Source of the DNA: Liolophura sinensis
Taxonomy: Eukaryota > Mollusca > Polyplacophora > Chitonida > Chitonidae
Direction: 5' to 3'
DNA length: 64,000 bases
Assembly (NCBI RefSeq): GCF_032854445.1
Contig: NC_088301.1
Coordinates: 23,160,226-23,224,225, forward strand
The position numbers were made by a program, and so were the translations under genes. The notes below the pieces were generated by a model. The model saw only the letters and a list, made by a program, of their open reading frames with translations, searched no databases and was not told the origin of the DNA. Shown piece by piece: positions 44,600 to 58,108 of the stretch (its first letter is position 1; every line of letters starts with the position of its first letter).

Positions 44600-45785
44600 C
44601 AGGCGGCACATGCGCATGGACTCGGATGAAGGCCTGTCTAGCCAAACTGGAGATGTAGACGACTGGAGGTTATGTGCCTTTGCCAAATACAACGGTGAGT
44701 ATCGCTACCTGTTGACGCGTATAGACATTCTTTCTAAATACATTTGGGTAGTGCCCATCCGCATCAAAACTGGAGCTAATCTCATCGACGCAATTAAGAC
44801 CATCTTCAGAAGCGGGTGTACCGCCTTGTTCCTGTAAACGGACGAGGGAAAAGGATTTCTCAGTACGTCCATTCCAGCATTTTAAAGGAGAAGAGGGGTG
44901 TTCTTCTTCCATAACCTTGGTGATCGAATGGTTTAATCGCACGTTTGAAGGGCGCATGTACAAACACTCCAAGACCAACAACACACGACCTTACCTGGAC
45001 GTCTTGTCCGCCTTAACTCGCTGGTACAATCGAGTCAACCATCGCAGTATCCTCGAGCACCCATTACCGTCACAACAAGAACGAAAACGAGGTTCCTACT
45101 TGGTTATAGTCCCACCCGCTCTCGGCACGGTTGGCTTTACCGCTATGACGTGGGAGATCTCGTCAAGGGGATTTTCTTGAAATACTACATCCCCAACTGG
45201 AGTCAAGAAGTCTTCCGCATTCTTCGGCGCCATCACAAGAAGCCTGCGGTCTAAGCGTTCTAAAACTTCAAAGGGGAGCGGTTGGGGGGGGGGCATTTTA
45301 AGATTTATTTATTTATTTATTTGATTGGTGTTTTACGCCGTACTCAAGAATATTTCACTTATACGACGGGGGAGGAAACCGGGCAGAGCCCAGAGAAAAC
45401 CCACGACCATCCGCGGGTTGCTGGAAACCGTACTCATCCAAGAACAGTCTGCTGTGCTAGTCTTTCAAGATCAATTGAGCAGGACGTTGCTCCATGCGTT
45501 TCAATCGCGGAGGGCGATCCGGTAGCACCCGAAAAATTTATGGTTGCATGCTATGTGGCAACAATCGGGACGCCTCCATCAACGACAAGCTAATCAGAGC
45601 CTCTACCAACATGTACCCCTATCGGGCGTACCTCGAGACTCTGCTGACCTACTTCAATAAGGCCATTAGACACCCACTTTGTGGTTTTTGGTATGGGGAC
45701 ACGCCCGCTCAGATGGACACCACGGGCAACAGGGTTTAGGAAACGGCGAGCCCTTGCAAGTCGATCGTATTCCTGAATAAATCGG
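44600..45785 (+). mobile_element. Polinton/Maverick fossil in unit B (integrase and capsid remnants)
   Basis: Counterpart of 24100-25950, also broken in several places. Integrase remnant about 44640-45255, recognisable by 'YRYLLTRIDILSKYIWVVPI' near 44700. Capsid remnant about 45428-45785 with 'NMYPYRAYLETLLTYFNKA' near 45610. It lacks the SINE found in the A integrase and is shorter in the capsid part. No other Polinton genes or terminal repeats seen. Confidence 0.85.
45304..45427 (-). mobile_element. SINE fragment within the Polinton fossil, unit B
   Basis: Counterpart of 25088-25243, shorter in its core and ending 'gggttgctggaaa'. Confidence 0.88.
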
Positions 45786-46249
45786 GATCCTGCTGGTAGA
45801 TTAAGCATCCCCGGGGCGTGGTTCCTTTGCATTATTTTAAAGTGATTGCATGTGAAATGTGATGACAAAGCATTTTCAATATTTCTAGACCAGTGACGTC
45901 TAACAAATTGCAGTTAACATCCCTGCATTTTTTTACCTAATTCTGCTTAAATCATGTTGCTAGGGTGCGTGTAAAATTCTACCATTTATGCACTTACATG
46001 AACAATTAGAATAAAACCCTGACGGAGGTAAACTGACAGGAGGGCGTATTTCGCCAGTTACGTGTATACACTATGTTTGATTTACAAGTAGACATCGGTA
46101 CCCAAGCCCCCATAATTAATGTACGTGTGTGCATGTCAGCATGTGTATAGCTAATATATCCACCTCTTAGCTTATGTAGTGAGAAGTAAAAGCAACAGTT
46201 TTCTCCTGTCCTGAAAACATGAATTTTTTTGGTTTTCATTGTATACTGA

Positions 46250-46630
46250 ATCACAGGCTTACACTTTGGGCAGGGGTCTTACTGCATTACTCTGCATTAC
46301 TCTACATTACTCTGGCTTCTTCTCCATCACTTACATCACAGGCTTACACTTTGTGGCGGTGGTTTACTGCATTACTCCGGCTCCTTCCCCATGACTTACA
46401 TCACGGGCTTACACTTTGTGGCGGTGGTTTATTGCGTTACTCCGGTTTCTTTCTCATTACTTCCATCACTGGCTTAAATTTTGTGGCAGTGGTTTACTAT
46501 ATTCCCCGGTTTCTTCCCCATCACTTGTATCTATGGCTTAAACTTTGTGGCAGTGGTTTACTACATTTACTCCGGTTTCTTTCTCATCACTTGCATCAAT
46601 AGCTTACATTTTGTGGAGGTGGTTTACTGC
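46250..46630. repeat. 65-bp satellite array, unit B, left part
   Basis: Same repeat as 26430-26930 with about five to six copies. The outer variants match between units; the homogeneous middle copies of A are fewer here, so the arrays changed length after duplication. Confidence 0.9.
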
Positions 46631-46728
46631 ATTACTCCGGTTTAGACGTTGGCGCGGTTTCCGCAAAGTTTATAATAATAAAATATAAAAAAAATTTTTT
46701 TTAAATAATATAAATTTACAATAAGGGT

Positions 46729-46864
46729 ATGTAATTCGTAACCCTCGATATCAAATTTATTAAACTCGAATAGTAGTTTTCATTTGATCCTCGCCGAAGG
46801 CTCGGAACAAATTAAAACTGCTACTCTCGGTAATAAATTTGATATCGAGGGTCACGAATTACAT
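46729..46864. repeat. ~136-bp palindrome inside the 65-bp satellite, unit B
   Basis: Counterpart of 27015-27152, with arms 'tatgtaattcgtaaccctcg' and 'cgagggtcacgaattacata'. Confidence 0.9.
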
Positions 46865-46874
46865 ATTCTCTGTG

Positions 46875-47020
46875 GCTTACACTTTGTGGCGGCGGCTTAC
46901 TGCATTACTCCGGTTTCTTTCTCGTCACTTACACCACTGGCTTACATTTTGTGGTTGTGATTTACTGTATTAACTCTAGCTTCCTCCTCATCACGTACAT
47001 CACTGGCTTACACTTTGTGG
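46875..47020. repeat. 65-bp satellite array, unit B, right part
   Basis: Counterpart of 27160-27310; about two repeats beyond the palindrome. Confidence 0.85.
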
Positions 47021-47139
47021 AACCAGCCCCGATTTTGGTAGAGGTTCCACTTCGCGTCCGGTAGATCCAGGGGGCAAAAATATAACAGCCGAAAAACAGG
47101 GCCTGTTACCCCTCTGGATTTCCACTTCAAAACAACCCG

Positions 47140-48060
47140 CCAATGTAACTTAGCTTCAGGGGGAACAACTCTCCCAGCCTTATATTAGACATGGATTACA
47201 TGCGGTGTAAGGGCGGTAACTTTAACAGGCATTGTCGCAATGTATATAATATCAGTTAATATTAGTAAATATTATTAACAATATTTGTACTGATAGTATG
47301 GCCACTTAACAGAAATTATGAGTGTCAGTGTATTATTCCGCAATCAGAATCATTCCCTTCTTAGTCGGGTGGACCAGAATCGGATTCGGCAAAACACCTG
47401 GAAACTTTGGAAATTTTTGTAAATTCTCCCTTCGTACTTAACATCTTAGAGGACACAAGTACAGGATTGTCCGCATATTGTGTCATCCCCGTGAGGTGTC
47501 CTGGTGTCTTTTGCATGGTGTAGTCTTACAGTACCGTGCATGCCACCAATCCTCTACAAGTAGATACTTTATGACAGGCATAACGTTAAAAGTGACGGTG
47601 AGCATTATTGACAACATAAGGTCAAGCTCGCACACTGTTCATCTTTTTCTGGTTTTTTTAAATGGGTAATTTGGTCTCAAAATGTTTGTGGAATGACCCA
47701 AAGGCTTTATGCATGATAAGGGTAGCGTATCTCTTAAATTAATCATACAGATTCAAATTACAATAATTTTGACAATCCAGCAATAATTATTCAAAATGAA
47801 TAAAAACTTCAGAAGCTTGGAATACTGATGTCAAAAATTTTTATATATTATCAGCAATATCAAACGATGTACCACGCACACAAAAGAAACTCAGTCTGAA
47901 ATTTCTTAGAAATATTTCAAAACATGTACAAAAATAAGTTCATATGGCAAAATATGTATTGACACAGGGGAAACGCGTACATGTAAATGTAGGCCAAAGC
48001 ATGAAAAAGTATCCAGTACATGGTAAAGATTAAGCTGCATTAACGACGATTCTAAGGAGA
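47140..48060. repeat. Old block repeat, copy 1, unit B
   Basis: Counterpart of 27440-28380. Its diverged partner in B is 54300-55265. Confidence 0.75.
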
Positions 48061-48720
48061 AACTCTCTATGACGCGAGCTCTTGTTGGAACTCGTTCAGA
48101 AAATACTATTACAACACAGCAGCTTCAAGCGGTTGACTTACTCTAACAAATAACAGCTGTTCCTAGCACAACAAACTGAATTCAGTGAAACCGTTTAGGA
48201 TTGCGTATCGCAATAATTATATTGGTTTCAACACATTCACAACATTAGACAAAAACGTTTACATCAGAAAATGTTTTGGGAAATGCTACACGCCAACGGA
48301 AAGGTCCATCACTACATGTATGTTATCGTCACCATAGTAACTACCGTACACGTAATAAATGCCTATGTTTTGGTAAATCCTTAATTCGAGCAAACAAAAT
48401 TGACTGGAAATTAATCGTGGCATAAACCATGTGTAATATTCTCTCATTTAACCAGCCTTCAATATGCCCGCATGCATACAGTCACCTAATTTTCCCCGGA
48501 ACTTGGTGTTACCCGGTTTCGACCCTTTAACCTGCAGATGAGCTTCTGACATTTTCGCTTGATAGACTGAATGGGTGATTGCTTTCTGGATTTGCTCGCT
48601 TCTCCGTTAGACCTCCTTTTCCTACCATTCAACATCCTGCCAATGAATTTATGGAAGCCACTTCCATCTTTAGATGCCACCTCCACTTGTAGCGATGCTG
48701 GATGATGTCTTGTTGAGGTG

Positions 48721-51430
48721 TTAGGCATGACAGGCAAAAAAGCCTCTTGCTTTGACCTCCTCCATTCTTCTACTGGTTTTGTCAGAACTGTTCTGGTTTA
48801 CATTATCCGTAAAGACATCCAACTTATTATCCAGCATTTTGTCCAACTTTCTGGTGACCTGCAGTGACATTTCTCTCGCCATTTCTGCCTCCAGCCTGGC
48901 ACAGGCATCCTTCAGACGCTGACTGCGGTACATCTTGATGGAGTACTTCCGCTTTAGATCTGCCATGTCTCTGTTCTGTCGTTTCAGCGCCTCGCGCACT
49001 TCGTCGTTCCTGGCAGAGATTCCGGTTATTTTTGCCATCGCTTTGTCGGTTTCCTTCTTGACATCTGCCCAGTTTTTCCTCAGGTGTTCCAAATACCTAT
49101 AAGCGAATAAATCATGAGCGAAGGATAAAATTGAGGGCGACTCTGTAAGTTTTAATAAATTCATTGTGAATGCTAACATGCAATAAGGATATTTAATTAA
49201 TTCAAATTTCGGTTACATTTTGTTAAATAGTTCTTTAGACCGGAGTTTGTAACGAAATACAAGGGTAAAAAGGAACAGACAAACAGAGGGACACTGGTGC
49301 AACGAAATTGAAGTAGGATGAGTAAGGTTGGGGTGGAAGGTGTGGTGGGTGTGGAGGGTGGGTGTGGTGGGGGGTTGGGGTCGGGTAGTGGTTCGGTGAT
49401 TAAAATGATGATCGGTGTCACTATAGAAGAAACTTATATAACTGAGACAGAGTGGTTTAACATGTGAAAAAAGAAGAACTTTCTTTCAAAAGTGAGAAAA
49501 ACTGAATTCAGGTCAAAACCTGAATATTTACACAAGAAGACGAAGATCAAAGGACCGACACATACAGTTCTACTTGAAAGCAGTACTTCTACTTCCAAAT
49601 ACAAAACATTTCAACAAGAAAACCCTCAAATTTAAAAGATTTTACGGTTTCACAGATTTAATTTTTAGATTCATTAGATCAGGAATTAGGTGCCTTCAGT
49701 AAATTTATCTAAATAAATCTGTATTATACTTGAAAGTACCAACAACAAATAAATAAAGCAATTACAAATACGTGTACAAGACAAAACCGTACCTTTCATC
49801 CTCCATCTGATGATATCTTAACTCTCCTGCTCTCTTAGTTTCACGAAGAAGTTTTTCTGCTAGTTTCAGTTTTAGTTCTTCCCTAGAGGCCTTGATATTT
49901 CCTGAAACAAATTTTTCTTTCAGTTTTGTACCACAAAGAAACATATTACCAAATAATGATATGAAACCTATTTTAACATAGTCTATATCAGGTGTGGACT
50001 TCCAAAATTACCGACATTTACTGTACTGCGAATTTAACTGATTATGTAGGACTTAGTTGATGTGTCCTTTCAGAAAGCGGAGTGTTACGTTGCAGTAAGT
50101 TATTCACTAAGAAAATTTGTGTAAACGTAATTAGTGGACTCAAAAATCTATTATCTTGGAATCAGTAATTTCCAAATAGAATCTGTTCTAGTGAACACAC
50201 CATCCCTAAAGCTGAAGTGTTTTTAAATTTTTAATAAAAGCTGATAGAAGTTATTCACTAACCTTTCTGCTCTTGCGTGATGGGTGTGGCGGGTTTTAGT
50301 GTAGCATGGATTTTCGGCAGAGGGAACTTCGTGTTAACTGAAGGTTAAACAAAAAGTATTTAGAGAATCTAAACAAAGTGTTCTTACTTTCGTTGAAAAC
50401 AATTTAAATGAAATGATCAATATAATTATCATTTCTGACACCATGTCTCTCTGCTGCAGTGATAGTTCAAATACTCACTCCCATCATTATCCATGAAAAA
50501 AAACCTTAATTTAAAACAGACAGAAAACAACAAAATAACATAACATTTATATCATGTATCAACTAGAAATCGGTTACAAATGAATCACCTAGGTTATGTC
50601 TGACGTTGAAGATTTTCTGTCTGAGCTCTCCATTTCTTCCTGGGTATGCCAGCGGTGGGAGACGAAGCGGAAGTACATCCATGTTGAAAGTTTCCTGGGG
50701 TTTAGTTAGTTTTGGAACTGAGAAACAAAAAGTAAAACAACCCCATACAGAAACTGTAATAATGATTGTTGTACATTTTTGACACAAAATCTCAGAAGCC
50801 AAGAGTTTATGCAATAAACATATGCTCAACGTATATAAATTATTCGTTACTTTAATGAATATCTTTAAAATCTACAAATTTAATTTCAACCTCGACTAGG
50901 GTTCTGACACTTGCAATAAAATAAATAAGAAATTTATTCTGACAAAGTAATGCCTAAGGTCCATATATGTCAGTATTGTTTGTATCGGAAGTCGTTGATT
51001 GTTTAGTTTAAAAAATAAATTAGATATGGCTTATTAACCAACCTGTCTGCTGCATTGAGGGTTTTGATGTGACATGGGTTCTCGGAAGACTGAAAGTTGT
51101 GTCAACTGAAGGTTGAAAAAAAATAGGTATTTAGAGAATGGAAACAAAAGTGGTATTATATGTACTCTCGTTGAAAACAAAATAACATCCATCACAATTT
51201 GCCTTTTCTGAGAAGGATGTTCAAATGCTCTCTGAGTCTCTGGTTGTAGCTCTTGTACATTTATATCAGGTATCACTAAAGGGTTAAAAGCAAATCACCT
51301 ATGTCATGTTTGACGTTGAAGGTCTTCTGTCTGAAGTCTTCATTTCTTCTTGGTTTGGCCACCGGTGGAAGACAAAAGGAAAGCTTTACACCCGTGTTGG
51401 AAATTTGCTGATCTTTAGTCACTTTAGAAA
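48721..51430 (-). pseudogene. Coiled-coil protein gene, unit B copy, first exon deleted
   Basis: Six exons remain, 5' to 3': 51299-51430, 51043-51105, 50589-50717 (acceptor 'tttctcag' intact here), 50263-50337, 49793-49901, and a last exon ending at 49096 on its 5' side and read to a stop at 48721. Lengths equal those in A (132, 63, 129, 75, 109 bp). Exons 6 and 7 join in frame: MEDER + YLEHLRKNWADVKKE, with the coiled coil open to ...VFTDNVNQN. Beyond that a one-base difference from A (gacaaaacc against gacagacc) changes the tail and stops it at FFACHA. The first visible exon (MMTEYMNK) falls in the 2.0-kb deletion, so B lacks its known N terminus and probably its promoter. Confidence 0.75.
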
Positions 51431-51519
51431 CTGAAAAGCAAGAAGTAAAACAGACCCCTTAAATAAATAATAAACGAAAATTTGTTCATATAGCCAGCCG
51501 TCATCCGTGAAAAATAATG

Positions 51520-51957
51520 TTACGGGGCCTTCACTTTGGAAAAATTAAAGTTTTCTTTTGTTGGATACACCAGATCTAGGGCATAGAAACTGGAACTGAT
51601 ATACGGTGGGTTTATTTGAAGACAGTTACCAGTTATGACATGCAGCCAGCTGCTTTCAACAACAATTAGAAAGGTGGCCCATTCGTCGTTGCGAACGGCC
51701 AGCAGCAGGTGACGAGGGATGATGGTCCTTCTTTTGTTGTCTCGGGCAGCGTTTCCAGCCAGCTCCAACACCTCAGCGGTCAAGTATTCCATCACAGCGG
51801 CCAGGTAAACGGGAGCTCCGGCACCGAGACGGTTAGAGTAGTTGCCCTTTCTCAGAAATCTGTGGATACGGCCTACAGGAAACTGTAAACCAGCCCTTGA
51901 TGAGCGGGTTTGGCTCTTGCCACTCTTCGCCTTTTCTCCTTTAACACGTCCAGACAT
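51520..51957 (-). pseudogene. Truncated histone H2A fused to intronic sequence, unit B
   Basis: The first 92 codons are H2A, with substitutions including G5V and G8E in the tail and V44L. After RNDE the frame enters DNA that in unit A lies in the intron upstream of exon 31586-31717 of the coiled-coil gene, and stops after 53 unrelated residues ([19 protein letters not shown]...). The H2A docking domain, C-terminal tail and 3' stem-loop are gone, so a normal histone mRNA and protein are not expected. Promoter and TATA are retained. Confidence 0.92.
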
Positions 51958-51964
51958 CTTCAGT

Positions 51965-51966
<2 letters not shown>

Positions 51967-52037
<71 letters not shown>

Positions 52038-52042
52038 ATGTG
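51967..52042. repeat. (TA)n(TG)n in the H2A leader, unit B
   Basis: About 54 bp of TA followed by about 20 bp of TG, expanded relative to A (34267-34308). Confidence 0.9.
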
Positions 52043-54299
52043 TTGCCCCTTCTTCAACGTGAGTACGAATGATGCTAGAAGTCTGTACATGGCCTTATAT
52101 ACTCCCTGTGGGGATTCTGCTATTTTTAGATACATTTTTTTTTGGCAATCATTTCAACCAACCAGCAGAGGGTAAAATTGTCACACCAGCCAATTAGAGG
52201 CAGATAAAATGTTTTCTATTAGGTTCGCGCTTCCGATTTTTCCTTGATGCCGCCCCATTCATATAAATCGTTGCAGTAAATAGCAGTCTACCTATAGGAG
52301 ATTATTTATCTTCGATACGGAATCAGACTCCAAATCAGTCTCAGCAATTATTTACATGTATAATTACTCTCTGTGGGCCCCAGAAACTTAAAATAAAAAC
52401 TATATTTAACTTAAAGCATATGTAGACCTAATTTATAGATGACAGTTACAACTGAGAATACATGGGGAATATTTAAAAGAATAGTATAGGCCTACGTATA
52501 ATATATAAGGATGACATCAGAAGAAAGGTCATCAACGCCTACCTGATAAAGTTGTTTGCTTTACTTTAAGAAAGGACCCTGACGAGTTAAGCTTATACAC
52601 GGTGGCGTCCTGAGAGCAAAAACTTCCGAGTGAATATCATATTTTCTACTTTCTGTATATGGATGCACTTTTTCATTTCAAGTATGTAGGCTTATACATG
52701 TAGGTTACATATCAAGTACTGAGTGAAGGCTACTTATACTTAATTATATGTGGAACTATTTTCAAACCAAAAAGATTTTCGTCATGCCACTTGCAACGGC
52801 TCACAATATGAGCAGCCATGGGATCAAACTTTTTAATGTCTATAAATGCTCACTTGTAGAGAGTGTATAACTCAATGAAAAAAATAAAACAATCTTGGAC
52901 TTATTTTCTTGGACAATTTTCCAGGGTCGTACTTCCAGGACCGATGTAAAACTTCATATTTACAATCATATATAGCTTACTTTTCTTTAAATATTAATGG
53001 AGTTCACTTTTTAAGTCTGTTGCTATCGGAAAGATATAGACATACAATGAAACTATAAACACTCAAAACATTTTAACTGACTTTCAATATGAACCTGTTT
53101 TGATCGAGTTGTCACGCGCATTTTGGGCTATCAGCTTTTTATATGCGAGCATGGTTTGCGAAGTTGTAGGAAAATCCACAGCGCGGACCGAATAGAAAGC
53201 AGAAATGTTTCTTTTCATTGGAGGACATGTTTTCACGTGCTCACCATCCTTGAATGATAACCACACTCTACAGCTTTACACTGGGAACTTGGGGATTGAA
53301 AAAATGCTTGTAAATTAAAGCTAGTCACTATATAGAATAAAACCAGAATAAAAAAATTAATAAATTAGAAAACACCGACCATTACGAGAGACCGATCTTT
53401 CGATTTTATGGGTATTTCTACAATATAAATTTACTAGTATCTCTCTCTCATGCTCCTAAAATATTAGAAAGTGCCAAGTATGCAAAAAAACAACAAAAAA
53501 AACAACCAGCAACAACAAAAAAATAGCTATTAAATTGGCTGAAATATTATGTTTCTAGGTCATGATAGAAGAGATTATGTCACTATAACAAAGTATTAGA
53601 CAGCACCCTGTCTCGTTATATTCATAAAAGCATTCTGTTGGAATAACATACAAAACAAGTATGTCATATATAACATAATGGTACTGTAGAAAGAACATTA
53701 TCTGTTCTGCCATCATCTAGAAAATATGCATTCTGCAAATTCACACAATAGAGAGTAATATTCGTTCATATACTATTTTCAGCTTCCTTACTTAAATCTT
53801 TGCTACAAAAAATATATTATTCAAATTTTAGTCACATTTAGCGCGATATATATAGTCATTTGTTCTAAGTGAAATAGATAATTTGTATACAGTGTTCCTT
53901 TTAGGGCATAATCACATTTCTTATTAATAATTACATTCTAATTACAGAGCACAACCATCATATAAAGAGAGCTTGAATTTCTCAAGAAGATATGCAATGT
54001 CTGTATTTTTCTATATCCTTTGTAGGTGTTTGATATATATTAAAAGACCTATACTAAATAACAGACCAAGTAAAATAAATGACTCCAGAAAATCAAATGA
54101 AATGAAATCAAAGAAATAGAAGTCAAATCGGTCTGGCCATTCCACATAACTTGGGCACCAGAACGGAAACGAATTTTTTGAAGCATGCAATTAAATGCAT
54201 GTATTATCAAACGTTATAGGACGCATTTTCAAACACAGAAACAAGTGAAGAACAGGGACTGTTACTGCTCTACAGTCCGTGGGCTCAAGGTCGACAAAT

Positions 54300-55265
54300 A
54301 CCTTTCTACTTAAAATAACCCGCCTTGTATCTTAACTTCAGGGGGAACAACTCTCCCATCCACATGGTATATATAAATAACATGACGGTGCAGGGGAGGT
54401 AACTTCAGAAGGCATATTACTTTGCTCGCATTTAATAAAATATCAATTAACATATAGTTGTTTACAAATTTTTATACCAATCATATGGCAACTTGACAGA
54501 AAATTGTAAGTTTTAATATATTATTAGACGGTTAAAAAGTATTCCCTCCTTAAGCGGGAGGCCTGGAGTCAGATCAGGCAAATGACTTGGGAAATTTTGG
54601 TAAATTCCTATTGGCACTGAAAGGATAGGGCAAGTACAGAATTGTCCGTATACTTCGAACCTGTGGTGTCTTGTGAATGGTGTAATGTTGCAGTACTCTA
54701 TATTATACGTCACATATACGATCTTTTACAAGAAGATGGCGTATAAATGGTGTAATGTTAAAAGTGATATTCAACATCACGCAAACAAACATGAAAGGGA
54801 AAGCTCGCGCAGTCTTCATCTTTCTCCAGTTTATAATTGGTAATCTGGTCAAAAGTGTTTGTGGAATAAGCCACAGGCCTGATGCTTGGATAACCGTAAT
54901 TAGAAGACACGGACTTATTTCAAAAGGCACTCAGTAACCTTGATAATCTACCCATGTTATTCAAGTTTATACTCCAACATGAATTAAAATTAAGACGAAT
55001 GAAATATTAATCTCAACAATTTGTAATTATTACCGCAAATAATATATTCAGCAATGTACCATTCAGACTAAAAAACGAAAGGTGAAGAATATCATGCAAA
55101 CAAGTCTTTACATTATCAAACTTCATATGGCAAAATATATATCGACAGAGGAGAAACGCATAACTGTACATGTAAATGTAGACCAAAACTTGAACAAGTA
55201 TCCGGCATATTGTGAACAGTAAGCTGCATTAATGACGGCAATAACTTCTGTGTGATGTGGATACA
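54300..55265. repeat. Old block repeat, copy 2, unit B
   Basis: Counterpart of 36600-37520, directly 3' of the DUF229 region. Confidence 0.75.
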
Positions 55266-55423
55266 TATCTTGCCGTTGGCGAGTCAATAAAGGAATAGTT
55301 TATCGGACGTCCGTCAGAAGATACGATTACCACACTGCAGGTTGAAACGTTTAACTATATTGATAACGCAAAGCCTTGTAACAGACTATATATGAAATGA
55401 GTATATATGAATTATTTATTACT

Positions 55424-55533
<110 letters not shown>

Positions 55534-55975
55534 GACAATACAGAGGGAAAGTTGAAAACACAACAGAACCACAGGTCTAAAAAAGCCAAAAAAGCAATGC
55601 GCAAAACTATGAAATAAATGTAGAATTTTTGAAAAAATGCAAAATATTACAAGCAATGCCAACAGAGATACACTATAATCGACCCTGTTAAAACAACCTC
55701 AATGCACGTCTGAAATAGACAGGGGGTTAAATTGACATTTGCCACCTCCAGATATTGGTGGTTTCTTTCGGGCTGATTGAGCTCAGCACAAAAACGGTGG
55801 CGCTATATTATTAATTTTTTTTAAGGCATTTAGGCAGCTCGATGACACAAGAGGTTTATACATTAGGTTTTGTTGTAGATTTAAGTCATCTAGTATAGAA
55901 CAATAAACCTTATTTTGTGATCAACCAAAAACAATTATTTTAACAAATCTCAAAAATATAACATAAAAAATCTCT

Positions 55976-57868
55976 TTACTGGAGAGGCTCTCTGCAATAA
56001 CAAAACTTTTTCAGAGTTGCGTTGTTGATACAATATGATTGCTGCCCGTACTTGTTTATACGGCTCATCTCCCCTGTCAATTTAAAAATGTCTTTGGATT
56101 CAACTTGGCGAACTGTTGCTTCGAATAGCCCATCACCAGGCACAGATGAGAACATGATCTGATAATGAGTCAATGTTTTATTCTCTCTTGTTTTTCAGAT
56201 AAGAACTGACTGAAAATCGCCAGGCTCTGTTGACGGCCTTTAAATGTAGAACCGCGCACTTAGTGCTATTGATGATACGGTTCAAGTGTTCTATACACCA
56301 CTTGGCTGCAGCAATGACAGTTTTGTCCTGGGCGTGGACTTCCACCTGTGATTGACAGGTGCACCAGTGAGGGGCAATCTCTGCCTCCTCGCACGTCCTG
56401 CTTAGTGGAATCTTTCCGAACAAACTGAACCCCCGTCGAACCTTCTGGAGGTCCGAAGCGCCATCAAACCTCCTTGAGGCTATGTCCTTAAGAGTATAAT
56501 AAACATCAAAGGGAGTAGTAAGTCTGTGAGCATTGATATGTACGTTGTTTGTTATCTGGGGATATCTGGACTTGAACCAAGGAGGTAAATATAACAGCAG
56601 CATCGGCAACCGTTCTTCCATCTTTCCAACATAAGTATTACGTAAGGCGCCCCAGCGCATTCCGTGATCGCCGAAGAAAAACAAAATGGTATTGTCAAAA
56701 TACCTTTGCGTTTCAGGTTTTGGAAGAATTCCAGATAAATATAATCAACCCTACCGACATGATTGACATGATCATGACTCATTTCGGTTAGAAAGGTATA
56801 AGCAAAGAGGGAATTGTCCTGTTTTAAGTCAAAAACATCGGACAGATAGCTCAGGACTATGCCTGTCTCTGCGCGGCCCGCGAAACCCCCATACTTATTC
56901 CACAGACCGCCATTTTTGCTCATGGCTAAACTGAAAGGTCTTAGATAGTAATCAGTGGGCTGTTTAGGAAAACCGGGCTTAAGGTAGTTAAACGTGGCAA
57001 TTTGTGGGTGGTCTTCAGCCAAAAGTGTAAGATATCCGGCTTTGGAGAATTCCTTCCACATGTATTCATATTTCTCCACGTGTATTTTCTTTCCACTTGA
57101 AGGTACTTCATGCACAAACTTGCCAGTAAGTAGCGGCACCACATTGACAAACGTGTTATCGGCGACTTTGTTGTAGCCATGGAATTCAAACACTCCCAAG
57201 CGTCTCGGTCAAAAAGTGATATGTTTTGTTCAGTTGTCTAATCATATTGAGCCTTGACATGGAGTCCACCCCCACTAATAGGACGTTTGGCGGTGGTTGG
57301 GAATCGATCTCCGGTGCTGACACCACGGTGCGGTTTTCTTCAGAAACGTTCTTGGGGACAGCAAACGCGTAACAATTTTTATAAATTTCCTTATTTGTCT
57401 GATTGTAACAGCTTACCGACAAAAAATCATCTGATACTTTGAAATCATTTTCAAATTTAACAGGTTTTGAAATAATGAAACCGTTGTCTGAGTTCGGTCT
57501 CCGCTTGATGACGGAGAACGAACAATAGCTGATGTTGTACGAAAAGTCGAGAGATTTATTGATTCTAAGCCACCGTCCGTCTTGAAAGGTGAATGACACA
57601 TGACCCTTGTCACAGCGTAAATCTGGTAAATGTTTGACAAATTTCACGATGGACTCGTCGTATGGATGCAGTGCAGGAATTATACAGTCGGGTTTGCGCA
57701 CTTGATATCTCTGATCACGGACCCAGTGTGTGAGAGGTGATATGACCAGCATCGTTAAAGACAACCAGTTAAGCATCACCACAGCGAAGACAACGAAACT
57801 CAGGAAAACAAGCCGTTTGTTCATGGTTAAGCTTCCCACTTCACATCCATCCACCGGTCGTATGGATC
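55976..57868 (-). pseudogene. DUF229 sulfatase-like type II membrane protein, unit B, three frameshifts
   Basis: A single long 3' exon begins at acceptor 'ttcttcttcttcag' (57868), start codon at 57824 (MNKRLVFLSFVVFAVVMLNW, an N-terminal signal anchor), stop at 55976; about 615 codons, a normal size for DUF229 (Pfam PF02995, alkaline-phosphatase-like fold). Visible blocks: PPNVLLVGVDSMSRL (nucleophile/metal region), FHGYNKVADNTFVNVVPLLT, FSKAGYLTLLAEDHP, FLTEMSHDHVNHVG, FFFGDHGMRWG (metal-binding DHG) and a Cys-rich tail. The frame shifts near 57190 (one extra base), 56700 (one missing) and 56185 (one missing). Either a recent pseudogene or uncorrected sequencing errors, since the protein reads well otherwise. 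Function of the family is unknown. The 5' exon(s) lie to the right and were not found. Confidence 0.88.
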
Positions 57869-57974
57869 CTGAAGAAGAAGAAAAAAATGTGTACACCGAC
57901 TGATTCGATGTCCTAATGGTTAGCGCGTCGGAGTCGAGAGACCCAGTGATCAAACCTGGGCTATACGAAACTCT

Positions 57975-58108
57975 TTAAAACTGTAGTTGTTGCTGCCTCG
58001 CTTGGCGCTCAGCACTAAGAGGTCAGAGCAAGGAAACATGAGTAGTTGCCCTGGTGACAGTATAATTTGACTTGGTAAGGTGTGTCATGCCTGGTGTCTG
58101 CCACAAGC
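57975..58108 (-). repeat. Dispersed SINE-like repeat, inverted copy, unit B
   Basis: Counterpart of 37868-37990. Confidence 0.7.
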
